A DNA stretch of 64,000 bases from Calliopsis andreniformis (lineage: Eukaryota; Arthropoda; Insecta; Hymenoptera; Andrenidae), in contig NW_027480429.1 in the NCBI RefSeq assembly GCF_051401765.1, positions 12,156,157-12,220,156 of the forward strand, in the 5' to 3' direction. Under the pieces are notes generated by a model. It was not told the DNA's origin and searched no databases. It saw only the letters and a list, made by a program, of their open reading frames with translations. Shown here piece after piece: positions 10,701 through 24,904 of the stretch. Numbering within the stretch: position 1 is the stretch's first letter; every line of letters starts with the position of its first letter. Made by a program: the position numbers and the translations under genes.

Positions 10701-13499
10701 TACCAGTGTAAAAGTTATGGTCATTTCTACGTTCCGGGCAACCTAGTCTTCACCCTAGGGCGTTGTTCCACCAGATCGAATAGTTAGGGCCTAAGAAGTC
10801 AACGCCAGAAGCATAAAATACGATATTAATACAACAGCTTTTCCATCGTGTAAAAGGAATAATTGCAAACAGTGTGAAAGTAATGGTTATTCCTACGTTC
10901 CGGGCAACCCAGGCTTCACTCTACGGCGTTGTTCTACCAGATCGAATAGTTAGGGCCTAAGAAATCAACACCAGAAGAATAAAATACCAATTAAGTACAA
11001 CAGCCTTTACATCGTATAAAACGAAAGATAGCAACCAGTGTGAAAGTTATGGTCATTTCTACATTCCGAGCAATCTAGGCTTCACTCTAGGGCGTTGCTC
11101 CAACAGATTGAATAGTCAGGGCCTTATAAGTCAACGCCCGAAGCATAAAATGCAATAAAAATACAACAGTTTTTCCATCGTATAACAGGATTAATTGCAA
11201 CCAGTTTGAAAGTGATGGTCATTTCTACGTTCCGGGCAACCTAGGCTACACTCTACGGCGTTGCTCCACTAGATCGAATTGCTAGGGCCTTAGAAGTCAA
11301 CGCCAGAGGCATAAAATACAATATAAATACAACAGCTTTTCCATCGTAAAGAACGAATAATTGCAACCAGTGTGAAAGTTATGGTTATTTCTACATTCCG
11401 AGCAACCTAGGCTTCACTCTAGGGCGTTGCTCCACCAGATCGAATAGTTAGGTCCTTAGAAGTCAACGCCAGAAGCATAAAATACGATATAAATACAACA
11501 GCTTTTCCATGGTATGAAAGGAATAATTGCAAACAGTGTGAAAGTAATGGTCATTTCTACGTTCCGGGCAACCTAGGCTTCACTCTACGGCGTTGTTCCA
11601 CCAGATCGAATAGTTAGGGCCTAAGAAGTCAACACCAGAAGAATAAAATACAAAACAAATGCAACAGCCTTTACAACCGTATAAAACGAATAATTGCAAC
11701 CTGTGTGAAGGTTATGGTCATATCTACGTTCCGGGCAACCTAGGCTTCACTGTAGGGTGTTGCTCCACCAGATCGAAGTGTTAGGGCCTAAGAAGTCAAC
11801 GCCCGAAGCATAAAATACGATATAAATACAACAGCTTTCCCATCGTATTAAATGAATATTTGCAAACTGTGTGAAAGTAGTGGTCATTTCTGCGTTCCGA
11901 GCAACCTAGGCTTCACTCTAGGGCGGTGCTCCACCATATCGAATAGCTACGGCCTTAGAAGCCTACGCCTGAAGCATAAAATACAATATAAACACAACAG
12001 TTTTTCCATCGTATAAAACGAATAATTGCAACCAGTGTGAAAGCTATGGTCATTTCTACATTCCGAGCAACCTAGGCTTCACTCTAGGGCGTTGCTCCAA
12101 CAGATTGAATAGTCAGGGCCTTATAAGTCAACGCCCGAAGCATAAAATGCAATAAAAATACAACAGTTTTTCCATCGTATAACAGGATTAATTGCAACCA
12201 GTTTGAAAGTGATTGTCATTTCTACGTTCCGGGCAACCTAGGCTACACTCTAGGGCGTTGCTCCACTAGATCGAATTGCTGGGGCCTTAGAAGTCAACGC
12301 CAGAGGCATAAAATACAATATAAATACAACAGCTTTTCCATCGTAAAGAACGAATAATTGCAACCAGTGTGAAAGTTATGGTTATTTCTACATTCCGAGC
12401 AACCTAGGCTTCACTCTAGGGCGTTGCTCCAGCAGATCGAATAGTTAGGGCCTAAGAAGTGAACGCCAGAAGCATAAAATACAGTATAAATACAACAGTT
12501 TTTCCATCGTATAAAACGAATAATTGCAACCAGTGAAAAAGTTATGGACATTTCTACATTCCGAACAACGAAGGCTTCACTCTAGGGCGTTGCTCTAACA
12601 GATTGAATACTTAGGGCCTTAGAAGTCAACGCCCGAAGCATAAAATGCAATAAAAATACAAGAGTTTTTCCATCGTATAACAGGATTAATTGCAACCAGT
12701 TTGAAAGTGATGGTCATTTCTACGTTCCGGGCAACCTAGGCTTCTCTCTAGGGCGTTGCTCCACTAGATCGAATAGCTAGGGCCATAGAAGTCAACGCCA
12801 GAAGCATAAAATACGAAATAAATACAACAGTTTTTCCATCGTATAAAACGAATAATTGCAAACAGTGTGAAAGCTATGGTCATTTCCACATTCCGAGCAA
12901 CCTAGGCTTCACTCTAGGGCGTTGCTCCAACAGATTGAATAGTCAGGGCCTTATAAGTCAACGCCCGAAGCATAAAATGCAATAAAAATACAGCAGTTTT
13001 TCCATCGTATAACAGGATTAATTGCAACCAGTTTGAAAGTGATGGTCATTTCTACGTTCCGGGCAGCCTAGGCTTCTCTCTAGGGCGTTGCTCCACTAGA
13101 TCGAATAGCTAGGGCCATAGAAGTCAACGCCAGAAGCATAAAATACGAAATAAATACAACAGTTTTTCCATCGTATAAAACGAATAATTGCTACCAGTGT
13201 AAAAGTTATGGTCATTTCTACGTTCCGGGCAACCTAGGCTTCACTCTAGGGCGTTGCTCCACCAGATCGAATAGTTACGGCCTAAGACGTCAACGCCAGA
13301 AGCACAAAATACGATAAAGATGCAACAGTTTCTCCATCGTATAAAACGAATAATTGCAACAAGCGTGAATGTAATGATCATTTCGGCGTTTCGGGCATCC
13401 TAGACTTAACTCTGAGGCATCGCTCCCCCTGGTCGAATAGTTAGGGCCTAAGAAGTCAACGCCAGAAGCATAAAATACAATATAAATACAACAGCTTTT

Positions 13500-15780
13500 C
13501 CATCGTATAAAACAAATAATTGCAACCAGTGTGAAAGTTATGGTCATTTCTACGTTCCGGGCAACCTAGGCTTCACTGTATGGCGTTCTTCCACCACATC
13601 GGATAGCTACGGCCTCAGAAGTCAACGCCTGAAGTATAAAATACAATAAAAATACAACAGTCTGTCCATCCTATAACATGAATAATTGCAACAAGCGTGA
13701 GTGTAATGATCATTTCGGCGTTTCGGGCATCCTAGACTTAACTCTGAGGCATCGCTCCACCGGATCAAATAGTTAGGGCCTAAGAAGTCAACGCCAGAAG
13801 CATTAAATACAAAATAAATAGAACAGTCTTTCCATTGTATAAAACGAATAATTGCTACCAGTGTAAAAGTTATGGTCATTTCTACGTTCCGGGCAACCTA
13901 GGCTTCACTCTATGGCGTTCTTCCACCACATCGAATAGCAACGGCCTCAGAAGTCAACGCCAGAAGCATAAATACAATATAAATATAACAGTTTTTCCAT
14001 CGTATAAAACGAATAATAGCAACCAGTGTGAAAGTTATGGTTATTTCTACATTCCGAGCAACCTACGCTTCACTCTAGGGCGTTGCTTCACCAGATCGAA
14101 TAGTTAGGGCCTAAGAAGTCAACGCCAGAAGCATAAAATACGATATAAATACAACAGCTTTTCCATCGTATAAAAGGAATAATTGCAAACAGTGTGAAAG
14201 TAATGGTTATTCCTACGTTCCGGGCAACCTAGGCTTCACTCTACGGCGTTGTTCAACCAGATCGAATAGTTAGGACCTAAGAAATCAACGCCAGAAGCAT
14301 AAAATACAATAAAGATGCATCAGTTTTTCCATTGTTTTACAGGAATAACTGCAACCAGTGTGAATGTACTGGTCATTTCTACGTTCCGGATAACCTAGGC
14401 TTCACTCTAGGGCGTTGTTCCACCAGATCGGACAGTTAGGGCCTAAGAAGTCAACGCCAGAAGCATAAAATACGATATAAATACAACAGCTTTTCCATCG
14501 TACAAAAAGAATAATACCAAACAGTGTGAAAGTACTTGTCATTTCTACGTTCCGAGCAACCTAGGCATCACTCTAGGTGGTTGCTCCACCAGATCAAATA
14601 GCTCGCGACTTAGAATTAAACGCCAGAAGCATAGGATACAATAAAAATACAACAGTTTTTCAATCGTATAACAGGAATAATTGCAACCAGTGTGAATGTA
14701 ATGGTCATTTCTACGTTCCGGGCAACCTAGGTTTCACTCTAGGGCGTTGCTCCACCAGGTCGAATAGTTAGGGCCTAAGAAGTCTACGCCAGAAGCATAA
14801 AATACGATATAAATACAACAGCTTTTACATCGTATAAAACGAATAATTGCAACCAGTGTGAGAGTTCTGGTCATTTCCACGTTCCGGGCAACCTAGGCTT
14901 CACTCCAGGGTGTTGCTCCACCAGATCGAATAGTTAGGGCCTTAGAAGTCAACGCCAGGAAATAAGATACAATAAAAATACAACAGTCGTTTCATCGTAT
15001 TACAGGAATAATTGCAATAAGCGTGAAAATAATGATCATTTCGGCGTTTGGGGCATCCTAGACTTAACTCTGAGGCTTTGCTCCACCAGATCGAATAGTT
15101 AGGGCCTAAGAAGTCAACGCCAGAAGCATAAAATACAATATAAATACAACCGCTTTTCCATCGTATAAAAGGAATAATTGCAAACAGTGTGAAAGTAATG
15201 GTCATTTCTACGTTCCGGGCAACCTAGGCTTGACCCTAGGGCGTTGCTCCACTAGATCGAATAGCTAGGGCCTTAGAAGTCAACGCCAGAGGCATAAAAT
15301 ACAATATAAATACAACAGCTTTTCCATCGTAAAAAACGAATAATTGCAACCAGTGTGAAAGTTATGGTTATTTCTACATTACGAGCAACCTAGGCTTCAC
15401 TCTAGGGCGTTTCTCCACCAGATCGAATAGTTAGGTCCTTAGAAGTCAACGCCAGAAGCATAAAATACAAAATAAATAGAACAGTTTTTCCATCGCATAA
15501 AACGAATAATTGCAAACAGTGTGAAAAATATGGACATTTCTACGTTCCGGGCTACCTAGGCTTCACTCTGTGGCGTTCTTCCACCACATCGAATAGCAAC
15601 GGCCTCCGAAGTCAACGCCAGAAGCATAAAATACAATATAAATATAACGGCTTTACAATCGTATAAAAAGGGTAATAGCAACCAGTGTGAAAGTTATGGT
15701 CATTTCTACGTTCCGGGCAACCTAGGCTTCACTCTAGGGCGTTGCTCCACCAGATCAAACAGCTAGGGCCTTAGAAGTCA
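13500..15780. repeat. Older relative of the 16-mer unit (shift 2,322 bp, 14 monomers)
   Basis: Several monomers here reappear 2,322 bases downstream, for example 13,835 against 16,157 and 14,577 against 16,899. The match is looser than between the two downstream copies. For instance the divergent TTTCGG monomer at 13,712 has no counterpart at the matching place in the later copy, and this unit is two monomers shorter. I read it as an earlier amplification step from which the 2,655-bp unit was derived. Confidence 0.7.
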
Positions 15781-15784
15781 ACGC

Positions 15785-18440
15785 CCGAAGCATAAAATAC
15801 GATATAAATACAACAGCTTTTCCATCGTATAAAACAAATAATTGCAACCAGTGTGAAAGTTATGGTCATTTCTACGTTCCGGGCAACCTAGGCTTCACTG
15901 TATGGCGTTCTTCCACCCCATCGAATAGCAACGGCCTCAGGAGTCAACGCCAGAAGCATAAAATACAATATAAATACAACAGCCTTTCCATCCTATAACA
16001 GGAATAACTGCAATCCGTGTGAAAGTGATGGTCATTTCTACGTTCCAGGCAACCTAGGCTTCACTCTAGGGCGTTACTCCACCAGATCAAACAGTTAGGG
16101 CCTTAGAAGTCAACTCCCGAAGCATTAAATACAAAATAAGTAAAACAGTTTTTCCATTGTATAAAACGAATTATTGCTACCAGTGTGAAAGTTATGGTCA
16201 TTTCTACGTTCCGGGCAACCTAGGCTTCACTCTATGGCGTGCTTCCACCACATCGAATAGCAACGGCCTCAGAAGTCAACGCCAGAAGCATAAATACAAT
16301 ATAAATATAACAGTTATTCCAACGTATAAAACGAATAATAGCAACCAGTGTGAAAGTTATGGTTATTTCTACATTCCGAGCAACCTACGCTTCACTCTAG
16401 GGCGTTGCTTCTCCAGATCGAATAGTTAGGGCCTAAGAAGTCAACGCCAGAAGCATAAAATACGATATAAATACAACAGCTTTTCCATCGTATAAAAGGA
16501 ATAATTGCAAACAGTGTGAAAGTAATGGTTATTCCTACGTTCCGGGCAACCTAGGCTTCACGCTACGGCGTTGTTCAACCAGATCGAATAGTTAGGACCT
16601 AAGAAATCAACGCCAGAAGCATAAAATACAATAAAGATGCATCAGTTTTTCCATTGTTTTACAGGAATAACTGCAACCAGTGTGAATGTACTGGTCATTT
16701 CTACGTTCCGGATAACCTAGGCTTCACTCTAGGGCGTTGGTCCACCAGATCGGACAGTTAGGGCCTAAGAAGTCAACGCCAGAAGCATAAAATACGATAT
16801 AAATACAACAGCTTTTCCATCGTACAAAAAGAATAATACCAAACAGTGTGAAAGTACTTGTCATTTCTACGTTCCGGGCAACCTAGGCATCACTCTAGGT
16901 GGTTGCTCCACCAGATCAAATAGCTCGCGACTTAGAATTATACGCCAGAAGCATAGAATACAATAAAAATACAACAGTTTTTCCATCGTATAACAGGAAT
17001 AATTGCAACCAGTGTGAATGTAATGGTCATTTCTACGTTCCGGGCAACCTAGGTTTCACTCTAGGGCGTTGCTCCACCAGGTCGAATAGTTAGGGCCTAA
17101 GAAGTCAACGCCAGAAGCATAAAATACGATATAAATACAACAGCTTTTACATCGTATAAAACGAATAATTGCAACCAGTGTGAGAGTTCTGGTCATTTCC
17201 ACGTTCCGGGCAACCTAGGCTTCACTCCAGGGTGTTGCTCCACCAGATCGAATAGTTAGGGCCTTAGAAGTCAACGCCAGGAACATAAGATACAATAGAA
17301 ATACAACAGTCGTTTCATCGTATTACAGGAATAATTGCAATAAGCGTGAAAATAATGATCATTTCGGCGTTTCGGGCATCCTAGACTTAACTCTGAGGCT
17401 TTGCTCCACCAGATCGAATAGTTAGGGCCTAAGAAGTCAACGCCAGAAGCATAAAATACAATATAAATACAACCGCTTTTCCATCGTATAAGAGGAATAA
17501 TTGCAAACAGTGTGAAAGTAATGGTCATTTCTACGTTCCGGGCAACCTAGGCTTCACCCTAGGGCGTTGCTCCACTAGATCGAATAGTTAGGTCCTTAGA
17601 AGTCAACGCCGGAAGCATAAAATACAATATAAATGCAACAGTTTTGCCACCGTATAAAATGAATAATTGCAAACAGTGTGAAAGATATGGAAATTTCTAC
17701 GTTCCGGGCAACCTAGGCTTCACTCTATGGCGTTCTTCCACCACATCGAATAGCTACGGCCTCAGAAGTCAACGCCTGAAGCATAAAATACAATATAAAT
17801 ATATCAGTTTTTCCATCTTATAAAACGAATAATAGCAACCAGTGTGAAAGTTATGGTCATTTCTACGTTCCGGGCAACCTAGGCGTCACTCTAGGGCGTT
17901 GGTCCTCCAGATCAAACAGTTAGGGCCTTCGAAGCCAACGCCCGCAGCATTAGATACAAAATAAATACAACAGTTTTTCCATTGTATGAAACGAATAATT
18001 GCTACCAGTGTAAAAGTTATGGTCATTTCTACGTTCCGGGAAACCTAGGCTTCACTCTATGGCGGTGCTCCACCAGATGGAATAGTTAGGGCCTAAGAAG
18101 TGAACGCCAGAAGCATAAAATACAATATAAATGCAACAGTTTTTCCATCGTAGAAAACGAATAATTGCAACCAGTGTGAAAGTTATGGTCATTTCTATAT
18201 TCCGAGCAACCTAGGCTTCACTCTAGGGAGGTGCTCCACCATATCGAATAGCTACGGCCTTAGAAGCCTACGCCTGAAGCACAAAATACAATAAAAATGC
18301 AACGGTCTTTTCATCGTATAACAGGAATAATTGCAACAAGCGTGAAAGTAATGATCATTTCGGCGTTTCGGCCATCCTAGACTTAACTCTGAGGCATTGC
18401 TCCAACAGATGGAATAGTTAGGGCCTAAGAAGTCAACGCT
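15785..18440. repeat. 16-monomer higher-order unit, copy 1 (2,655 bp)
   Basis: The unit recurs with a 2,655-base shift, which is 16 x 166 minus 1. Shared markers include TCCACCCCATCG, the AGTAAAACAG monomer, AACGAATTATTGC, GTTATTCCAACG, TACACTTG-region variants near 16,850, and the TTTCGG-type monomers. It spans two TTTCGG-subfamily monomers (17,361 and 18,357). No gene is present. Confidence 0.9.
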
Positions 18441-20550
18441 CGAAGCATAAAATACGATATAAATACAACAGCTTTTCCATCGTATAAAACAAATAATTGC
18501 AACCAGTGTGAAAGTTATGGTCATTTCTACGTTCCGGGCAACCTAGGCTTCACTGTATGGCGTTCTTCCACCCCATCGAATAGCAACGGCCTCAGGAGTC
18601 AACGCCAGAAGCATAAAATACAATATAAATACAACAGCCTTTCCATCCTATAACAGGAATAACTGCAATCCGTGTGAAAGTGATGGTCATTTCTACGTTC
18701 CAGGCAACCTAGGCTTCACTCTAGGGCGTTACTCCACCAGATCAAACAGTTAGGGCCTTAGAAGTCAACTCCCGAAGCATTAAATACAAAATAAGTAAAA
18801 CAGTTTTTCCATTGTATAAAACGAATTATTGCTACCAGTGTGAAAGTTATGGTCATTTCTACGTTCCTGGCAACCTAGGCTTCACTCTATGGCGTGCTTC
18901 CACCACATCGAATAGCAACGGCCTCAGAAGTCAACGCCAGAAGCATAAATACAATATAAATATAACAGTTATTCCAACGTATAAAACGAATAATAGCAAC
19001 CAGTGTGAAAGTTATGGTTATTTCTACATTCCGAGCAACCTACGCTTCACTCTAGGGCGTTGCTTCTCCAGATCGAATAGTTAGGGCCTAAGAAGTCAAC
19101 GCCAGAAGCATAAAATACGATATAAATACAACAGCTTTTCCATCGTATAAAAGGAATAATTGCAAACAGTGTGAAAGTAATGGTTATTCCTACGTTCCGG
19201 GCAACCTAGGCTTCACGCTACGGCGTTGTTCAACCAGATCGAATAGTTAGGACCTAAGAAATCAACGCCAGAAGCATAAAATACAATAAAGATGCATCAG
19301 TTTTTCCATTGTTTTACAGGAATAACTGCAACCAGTGTGAATGTACTGGTCATTTCTACGTTCCGGATAACCTAGGCTTCACTCTAGGGCGTTGGTCCAC
19401 CAGATCGGACAGTTAGGGCCTAAGAAGTCAACGCCAGAAGCATAAAATACGATATAAATACAACAGATTTTCCATCGTACAAAAAGAATAATACCAAACA
19501 GTGTGAAAGTACTTGTCATTTCTACGTTCCGGGCAACCTAGGCATCACTCTAGGTGGTTGCTCCACCAGATCAAATAGCTCGCGACTTAGAATTATACGC
19601 CAGAAGCATAGAATACAATAAAAATACAACAGTTTTTCCATCGTATAACAGGAATAATTGCAACCAGTGTGAATGTAATGGTCATTTCTACGTTCCGGGC
19701 AACCTAGGTTTCACTCTAGGGCGTTGCTCCACCAGGTCGAATAGTTAGGGCCTAAGAAGTCAACGCAAGAAGCATAAAATACGATATAAATACAACAGCT
19801 TTTACATCGTATAAAACGAATAATTGCAACCAGTGTGAGAGTTCTGGTCATTTCCACGTTCCGGGCAACCTAGGCTTCACTCCAGGGTGTTGCTCCACCA
19901 GATCGAATAGTTAGGGCCTTAGAAGTCAACGCCAGGAACATAAGATACAATAGAAATACAACAGTCGTTTCATCGTATTACAGGAATAATTGCAATAAGC
20001 GTGAAAATAATGATCATTTCGGCGTTTCGGGCATCCTAGACTTAACTCTGAGGCTTTGCTCCACCAGATCGAATAGTTAGGGCCTAAGAAGTCAACGCCA
20101 GAAGCATAAAATACAATATAAATACAACCGCTTTTCCATCGTATAAGAGGAATAATTGCAAACAGTGTGAAGGTAATGGTCATTTCTACGTTCCGGGCAA
20201 CCTAGGCTTCACCCTAGGGCGTTGCTCCACTAGATCGAATAGTTAGGTCCTTAGAAGTCAACGCCGGAAGCATAAAATACAATATAAATGCAACAGTTTT
20301 GCCACCGTATAAAATGAATAATTGCAAACAGTGTGAAAGATATGGAAATTTCTACGTTCCGGGCAACCTAGGCTTCACTCTATGGCGTTCTTCCACCACA
20401 TCGAATAGCTACGGCCTCAGAAGTCAACGCCTGAAGCATAAAATACAATATAAATATATCAGTTTTTCCATCTTATAAAACGAATAATAGCAACCAGTGT
20501 GAAAGTTATGGTCATTTCTACGTTCCGGGCAACCTAGGCGTCACTCTAGG
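18441..20550. repeat. 16-monomer higher-order unit, copy 2, truncated at about 13 monomers
   Basis: This matches 15,785-17,895 with only a handful of differences by eye: CCTGGC for CCGGGC near 18,868, AGATTTT for AGCTTTT near 19,467, CGCAAGAAG for CGCCAGAAG near 19,766, and GAAGGTAAT for GAAAGTAAT near 20,171. Roughly 4 or 5 changes in 2.1 kb implies a recent copy. Similarity stops at about 20,550, where copy 1 reads TGGTCCTCC and this copy reads TGCTCCACC. Confidence 0.9.
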
Positions 20551-21210
20551 GCGTTGCTCCACCAGATCTAATAGTTAGGGCATTAGAAGTCAACGCCCGA
20601 AGCATAAAATGCAAAATAAATAGAACAGTTGTTCCATTGTATAAAACGAATAACTGCAACCAGTGTGAAAGTACTGGTCATTTCTACGTTCCGGGTAACC
20701 TAGGTTTCACTCTAGGGCGTTGCTCCACCAGATAGAATAGATAGGGACTTATAATTCAACGCCAGAAGGCTAAAATACTATATAAGTACAACAGTTTTTC
20801 CATCGTATAAAATGTATATTTGCAAAAATTGTGAAAGTAATGGTCATTTCTACGTTCCGGGCAACCTATGCGACACTCAAGGTCGTTGCTCCCCCAGATC
20901 TAATAGCTACGGCCTTAAAAGTCAACGCCAGAAGCATAAAACACAATAAATATACAAGAGTTTTTCCACCGTGTAACAGGAATAATTGCAACCAGTGTGA
21001 AAGTGATTGTCATTTCTACGTTCCGGGCAACCTAGGCTTCACTCTAGGGCGTTGTACCACCAGATCGAAAAGTTATGGCCTAAGAAGTCAACGCCAGAAG
21101 CATACAATACAATATAAATATAACAGTTTTTCCATCGTATGAAACGAATAATAGCAACCAGTGTGAAAGTTATGATCATTTCTACGTTCCGGGCTACCTA
21201 GGCTGCACCC

Positions 21211-22200
21211 TAGGGCGTTCCTCCACCAGTTCGAATTGTTAGGGCCTTAGAAGTCAACGCCAGAAGCATGAAATACAAAATAAATAGAACAGTTTTTCCA
21301 TGTATAAAACGAATAATTGCCACCAGTGTGAAAGTTATGGACATTTCTACGTTCCGGGCAACCTAGGCTTCACCGTAGTGCGTTGTTCCACCAGATGGAA
21401 AAGTTAGGGCCTTAGAAGGCGACGCCAGAAGCATAAAATACGATATAAATACAACAGCTTTTCCATCGTATAAAACGAATAATGGTAGCCAGTGTGAAAG
21501 CTATGGTCATTTCTACGTTCCGCGCAACCTAGGCTTCACTCTAGGACGTTGCTCCACCAGATCGAATAGTTAGGGCCTAAGAAGTCAATGCCAGAAGCAT
21601 AAAATACAATAAAGATGCAACAGTTTTTCCATCGCATAACAGGAATAATTGCAACCAGTGTGAAGGTAATGGTCATTTCTACGTTCCGGGCAACCTAGGC
21701 TTCACACTAGGGCGTTCCTCCACCAGTTCGAATAGTTAGGGCCTTAGAAGTCAACGCCAGAAGCATGAAATACAAAATAAATAGAACAGTTTTTCCATGT
21801 ATAAAACGAATAATTGCTACCAGTGTGAAAGTTATGGACATTTCTACGTTCCGGGCAACCTAGGCTTCACCGTAGTGCGTTGTTCCACCAGATGGAAAAG
21901 TTAGGGCCTTAGAAGTCGACGCCAGAAGCATAAAATACGATATAAATACAACAGCTTTTCCATCGTATAAAACGAATAATGGTAGCCAGTGTGAAAGCTA
22001 TGGTCATTTCTACGTTCCGCGCAACCTAGGCTTCACTCTAGGACGTTGCTCCACCAGATCGAATAGTTAGGGCCTAAGAAGTCAACGCCAGAAGCATAAC
22101 ATACAATAAAGATGCAACAGTTTTTCCATCGCATAACAGGAATAATTGCAACCAGTGTGAAGGTAATGGTCATTTCTACGTTCCGGGCAACCTAGGCTTC
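21211..22200. repeat. Trimer (3-monomer, about 497 bp) tandem duplication
   Basis: TAGGGCGTTCCTCCACCAG begins at 21,211 and again at 21,708, a shift of 497 bases. The following monomers share CATGAAATACAAAATAAATAG, the shortened CCATGTATAAAACG, ACCGTAGTGCG and AATGGTAGCC. The 1-bp deletion in CCATGTAT explains the period of 497 instead of 498. A few differences (GCC against GCT in the ATTG-ACC block, ATAAAAT against ATAACAT) show the copies are not identical. Confidence 0.85.
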
Positions 22201-24904
22201 ACTCTAGGGCGTTGTTCCACCAGATCGAATGGTTAGTGCCTAAGAAGCCAACGCCAGAAGCATAAATTACAATATAAGTACAACAGCTTTTCCATCGTAT
22301 GTAATGTATATTTGCAATCAGTGTGGTAGTAATGGTTATTTCTACGTTCCGGGCAACCTAGGCTTCACACTAGGGTGCTGCTCCACCAGATGGAATAGCT
22401 AGGGTGTTAGAATTCAATGCCAGAAGCATAAAATGCAATATAAATATAACAGCTTTTCCATCGTATAAAACGAATAACTGCAACCAGTGGGAAAGTGCTG
22501 GTCATTTCTACGTTCCGGGCAACCTTGGCTTCACTCTAGGGCGTTGCTCCAACAGATCGAATAGCTAGGGACTTAGAAATCAACGCCAAGAGTATAAAAT
22601 ACAATATAAGTACAACAGTTTTTCCATCGGAGAAAATGAATAATTGCAGACATTGTGAAAGTAACGGTCATATCTACGTTCCGGTCAACCTAGGCGTCAC
22701 TCTAGGGCGTTGCTCCACCACATCTAATAGCTACGGCCTTAGAAGTCAACGCCAGAGGAATAAAATACAATATAAGTACAACAGCTTTTCCATCGTACAA
22801 AATGAATAATAGCACACAGTGTGAAAGTTATTGTCATTTCTACGTTCCGGGCAACCTAGACTTCACTCTAGGTCGTTGCTCCACCAGATCAAATAGCTAG
22901 CGACTTAGAATTAAACGCCAGTAGCATAGAACACAATAAAAATACAACAGTTTTTCCATCGTATAACAGGAATAATTGCAACCAGTGTGAATGTAATGGT
23001 CATTTCCACGTTCCGGGCAACCTAGGTTTCACTCTAGGGCGTTGCTCCACCAGGTCGAATATTTAGGGCCTAAGAAGTCAACGCCAGAAGCATAAAATAC
23101 GATATAAATACAACAGCTTTTACATCGTATAAAACGAATAATTGCAACCAGTGTGGAAGTTATGGTCATTTTTACGTTCCGGGCAACCTAAGCTTCACTC
23201 TAGGGCGTTGCTCCACCGGGTCGAATAGTTAGGGCCTAAGAAGTCAACGCCAGAAGCATAAAATACGATATAAATACAACAGCTTTTACATCGTATAAAA
23301 CGAGTAATTGCTACCAGTGTGAAAGTTATGGTCATTGCTACGTTCCGCGCAACCTACCCTTCACCCTAGGGCGTTGCTCCACCAGATCGAATAGTTACGG
23401 CCTTAGAAGTCAGCGCGAGAAGCATAAAATACAATAAAGATGCAACAGTTTTTCCATCGTTTAACAGGAATAACTGCAACCAGTGTGAATGTACTGGTCA
23501 TTTCTACGTTCCGGATAACCTAGGTTTCACTCTAGGGCGTTGCTGTACCAGATCGAATAGCTATGGACTTAGAATTCAACGCCAGAAGGATAAAATACAA
23601 TATAAGTACAACAGTTATTCCATCGTATAAAATGAATAGTTGCAAACATTGTAAAAGTAATGGTCATTTCTACGTTCCGGGCAACCTAGGCGTCACTCTA
23701 GGGCGTTGCTCCACCAGATTGAATAGTTAGGGACTTAGAAATCAACGCCAAGAGGATAAAATACAATATAAGTCCAACAGTTTTTCCATCGTTTAAATGA
23801 ATAATTGCAGACATTGTGAAAGTAATGGTCATTTCCACGTTCCGGTCAACCTAGGCGTCACTCTAGGGCGTTGCTCCACCACATCTAATAGCTACGGCCT
23901 TAGAAGTCAACGCCAGAGGAATAAAATACAATATAAGTACAACAGCTTTTCCATCGTACAAAATGAATAATAGCAAACCGTGTGAAAGTTATTGTCATTT
24001 CTACGTTCCGGGCAACCTAGACTTCACTCTAGGTCGTTGCTCCACCAGATCAAATAGCTAGCGACTTAGAATTAAACGCCAGAAGCATAGAATACAATAA
24101 AAATACAACAGTTTTTCGATCGTATAACAGGAATAATTGCAACCAGTGTGAATGTAATGGTCATTTCTACGTTCCGGGCAACCTAGGTTTCACTCTAGGG
24201 CGTTGCTCCACCAGGTCGAATAGTTAGGGCCTATGAAGTCAACGCCAGAAGCATAAAACGCAATAAAGGTGCAACAGTATTTCCATCGTGTAACAGGAAT
24301 AATTGCAACCAGTGTGAAAGTTATGGTCATTTCTACTTCCCGGGCAACCTAGGCTTCACTCTAGGGCGTTGCTCCACCAGATCGAATAGATAGGGCCTTA
24401 GAAGTCAGCGCCCGAAGCATAAAATGCAAAATAAATAGAACAGTTTTTCATTGTATAAAACGAATAACTGCAACCAGTGTGAAAGTACTGGTCATTTCTA
24501 TGTTCCGGGCCACCTAGGCTTCACTCTAGGGCTTTGCTCCACCAGATCGAATAGTTAGGGCCTTAGATGTCAACGCCAGATGCATAAAATACAATAAAGG
24601 AGCAACAGTTTTTCCATCGTATAACAGGAATAACTGCAACCAGTGTGAAAGTACTGGTCATTTCTACGTTCCGGGCAACCTAGGCTTCACTCTAGGGCGG
24701 TCCTCCACCAGATCAAATAGTTAGGGCCTAAGAAGTCAACGCCAGTAGCATCAATTACAATATAAGTACAACAGCTTTTCCATCGTTTATAATGTATATT
24801 TGCAAGCAGTGTGGAAGTAATGGTCACTTCTACGTTCAGGGCAACCTAGGCTTCACTCTAGGGCGTTGTTCCACCAGATGGAACAGTTAGGGCCTAAGAA
24901 GTCA

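Larger units (their letters stand above)
1..20550. repeat. Left mosaic block of diverged monomers
   Basis: About 124 monomers of mixed subtypes with no single regular HOR. Blocks recur at irregular spacing: the opening 330 bases resemble 4,484-4,690, 17,761-17,960 and 20,416-20,550; the 380-800 stretch resembles 7,680-8,110; and 1,170-1,660 resembles 13,620-14,110. Ten of the eleven copies of the divergent TTTCGG subfamily lie here. Two recent amplifications are embedded and are listed separately. The right boundary is where the last 2,655-bp repeat copy stops matching (about 20,550). I see no gene or unique DNA in this stretch. Confidence 0.8.

Noticed and set aside
21720..21740. RNA polymerase III B-box-like string (AGTTCGAATAG and AGGTCGAATAG variants)
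   Set aside because: The CC ending of the B box is missing, no A box is found at the proper distance, and the common monomer reads AGATCGAATAG. A tRNA or SINE origin is not supported.
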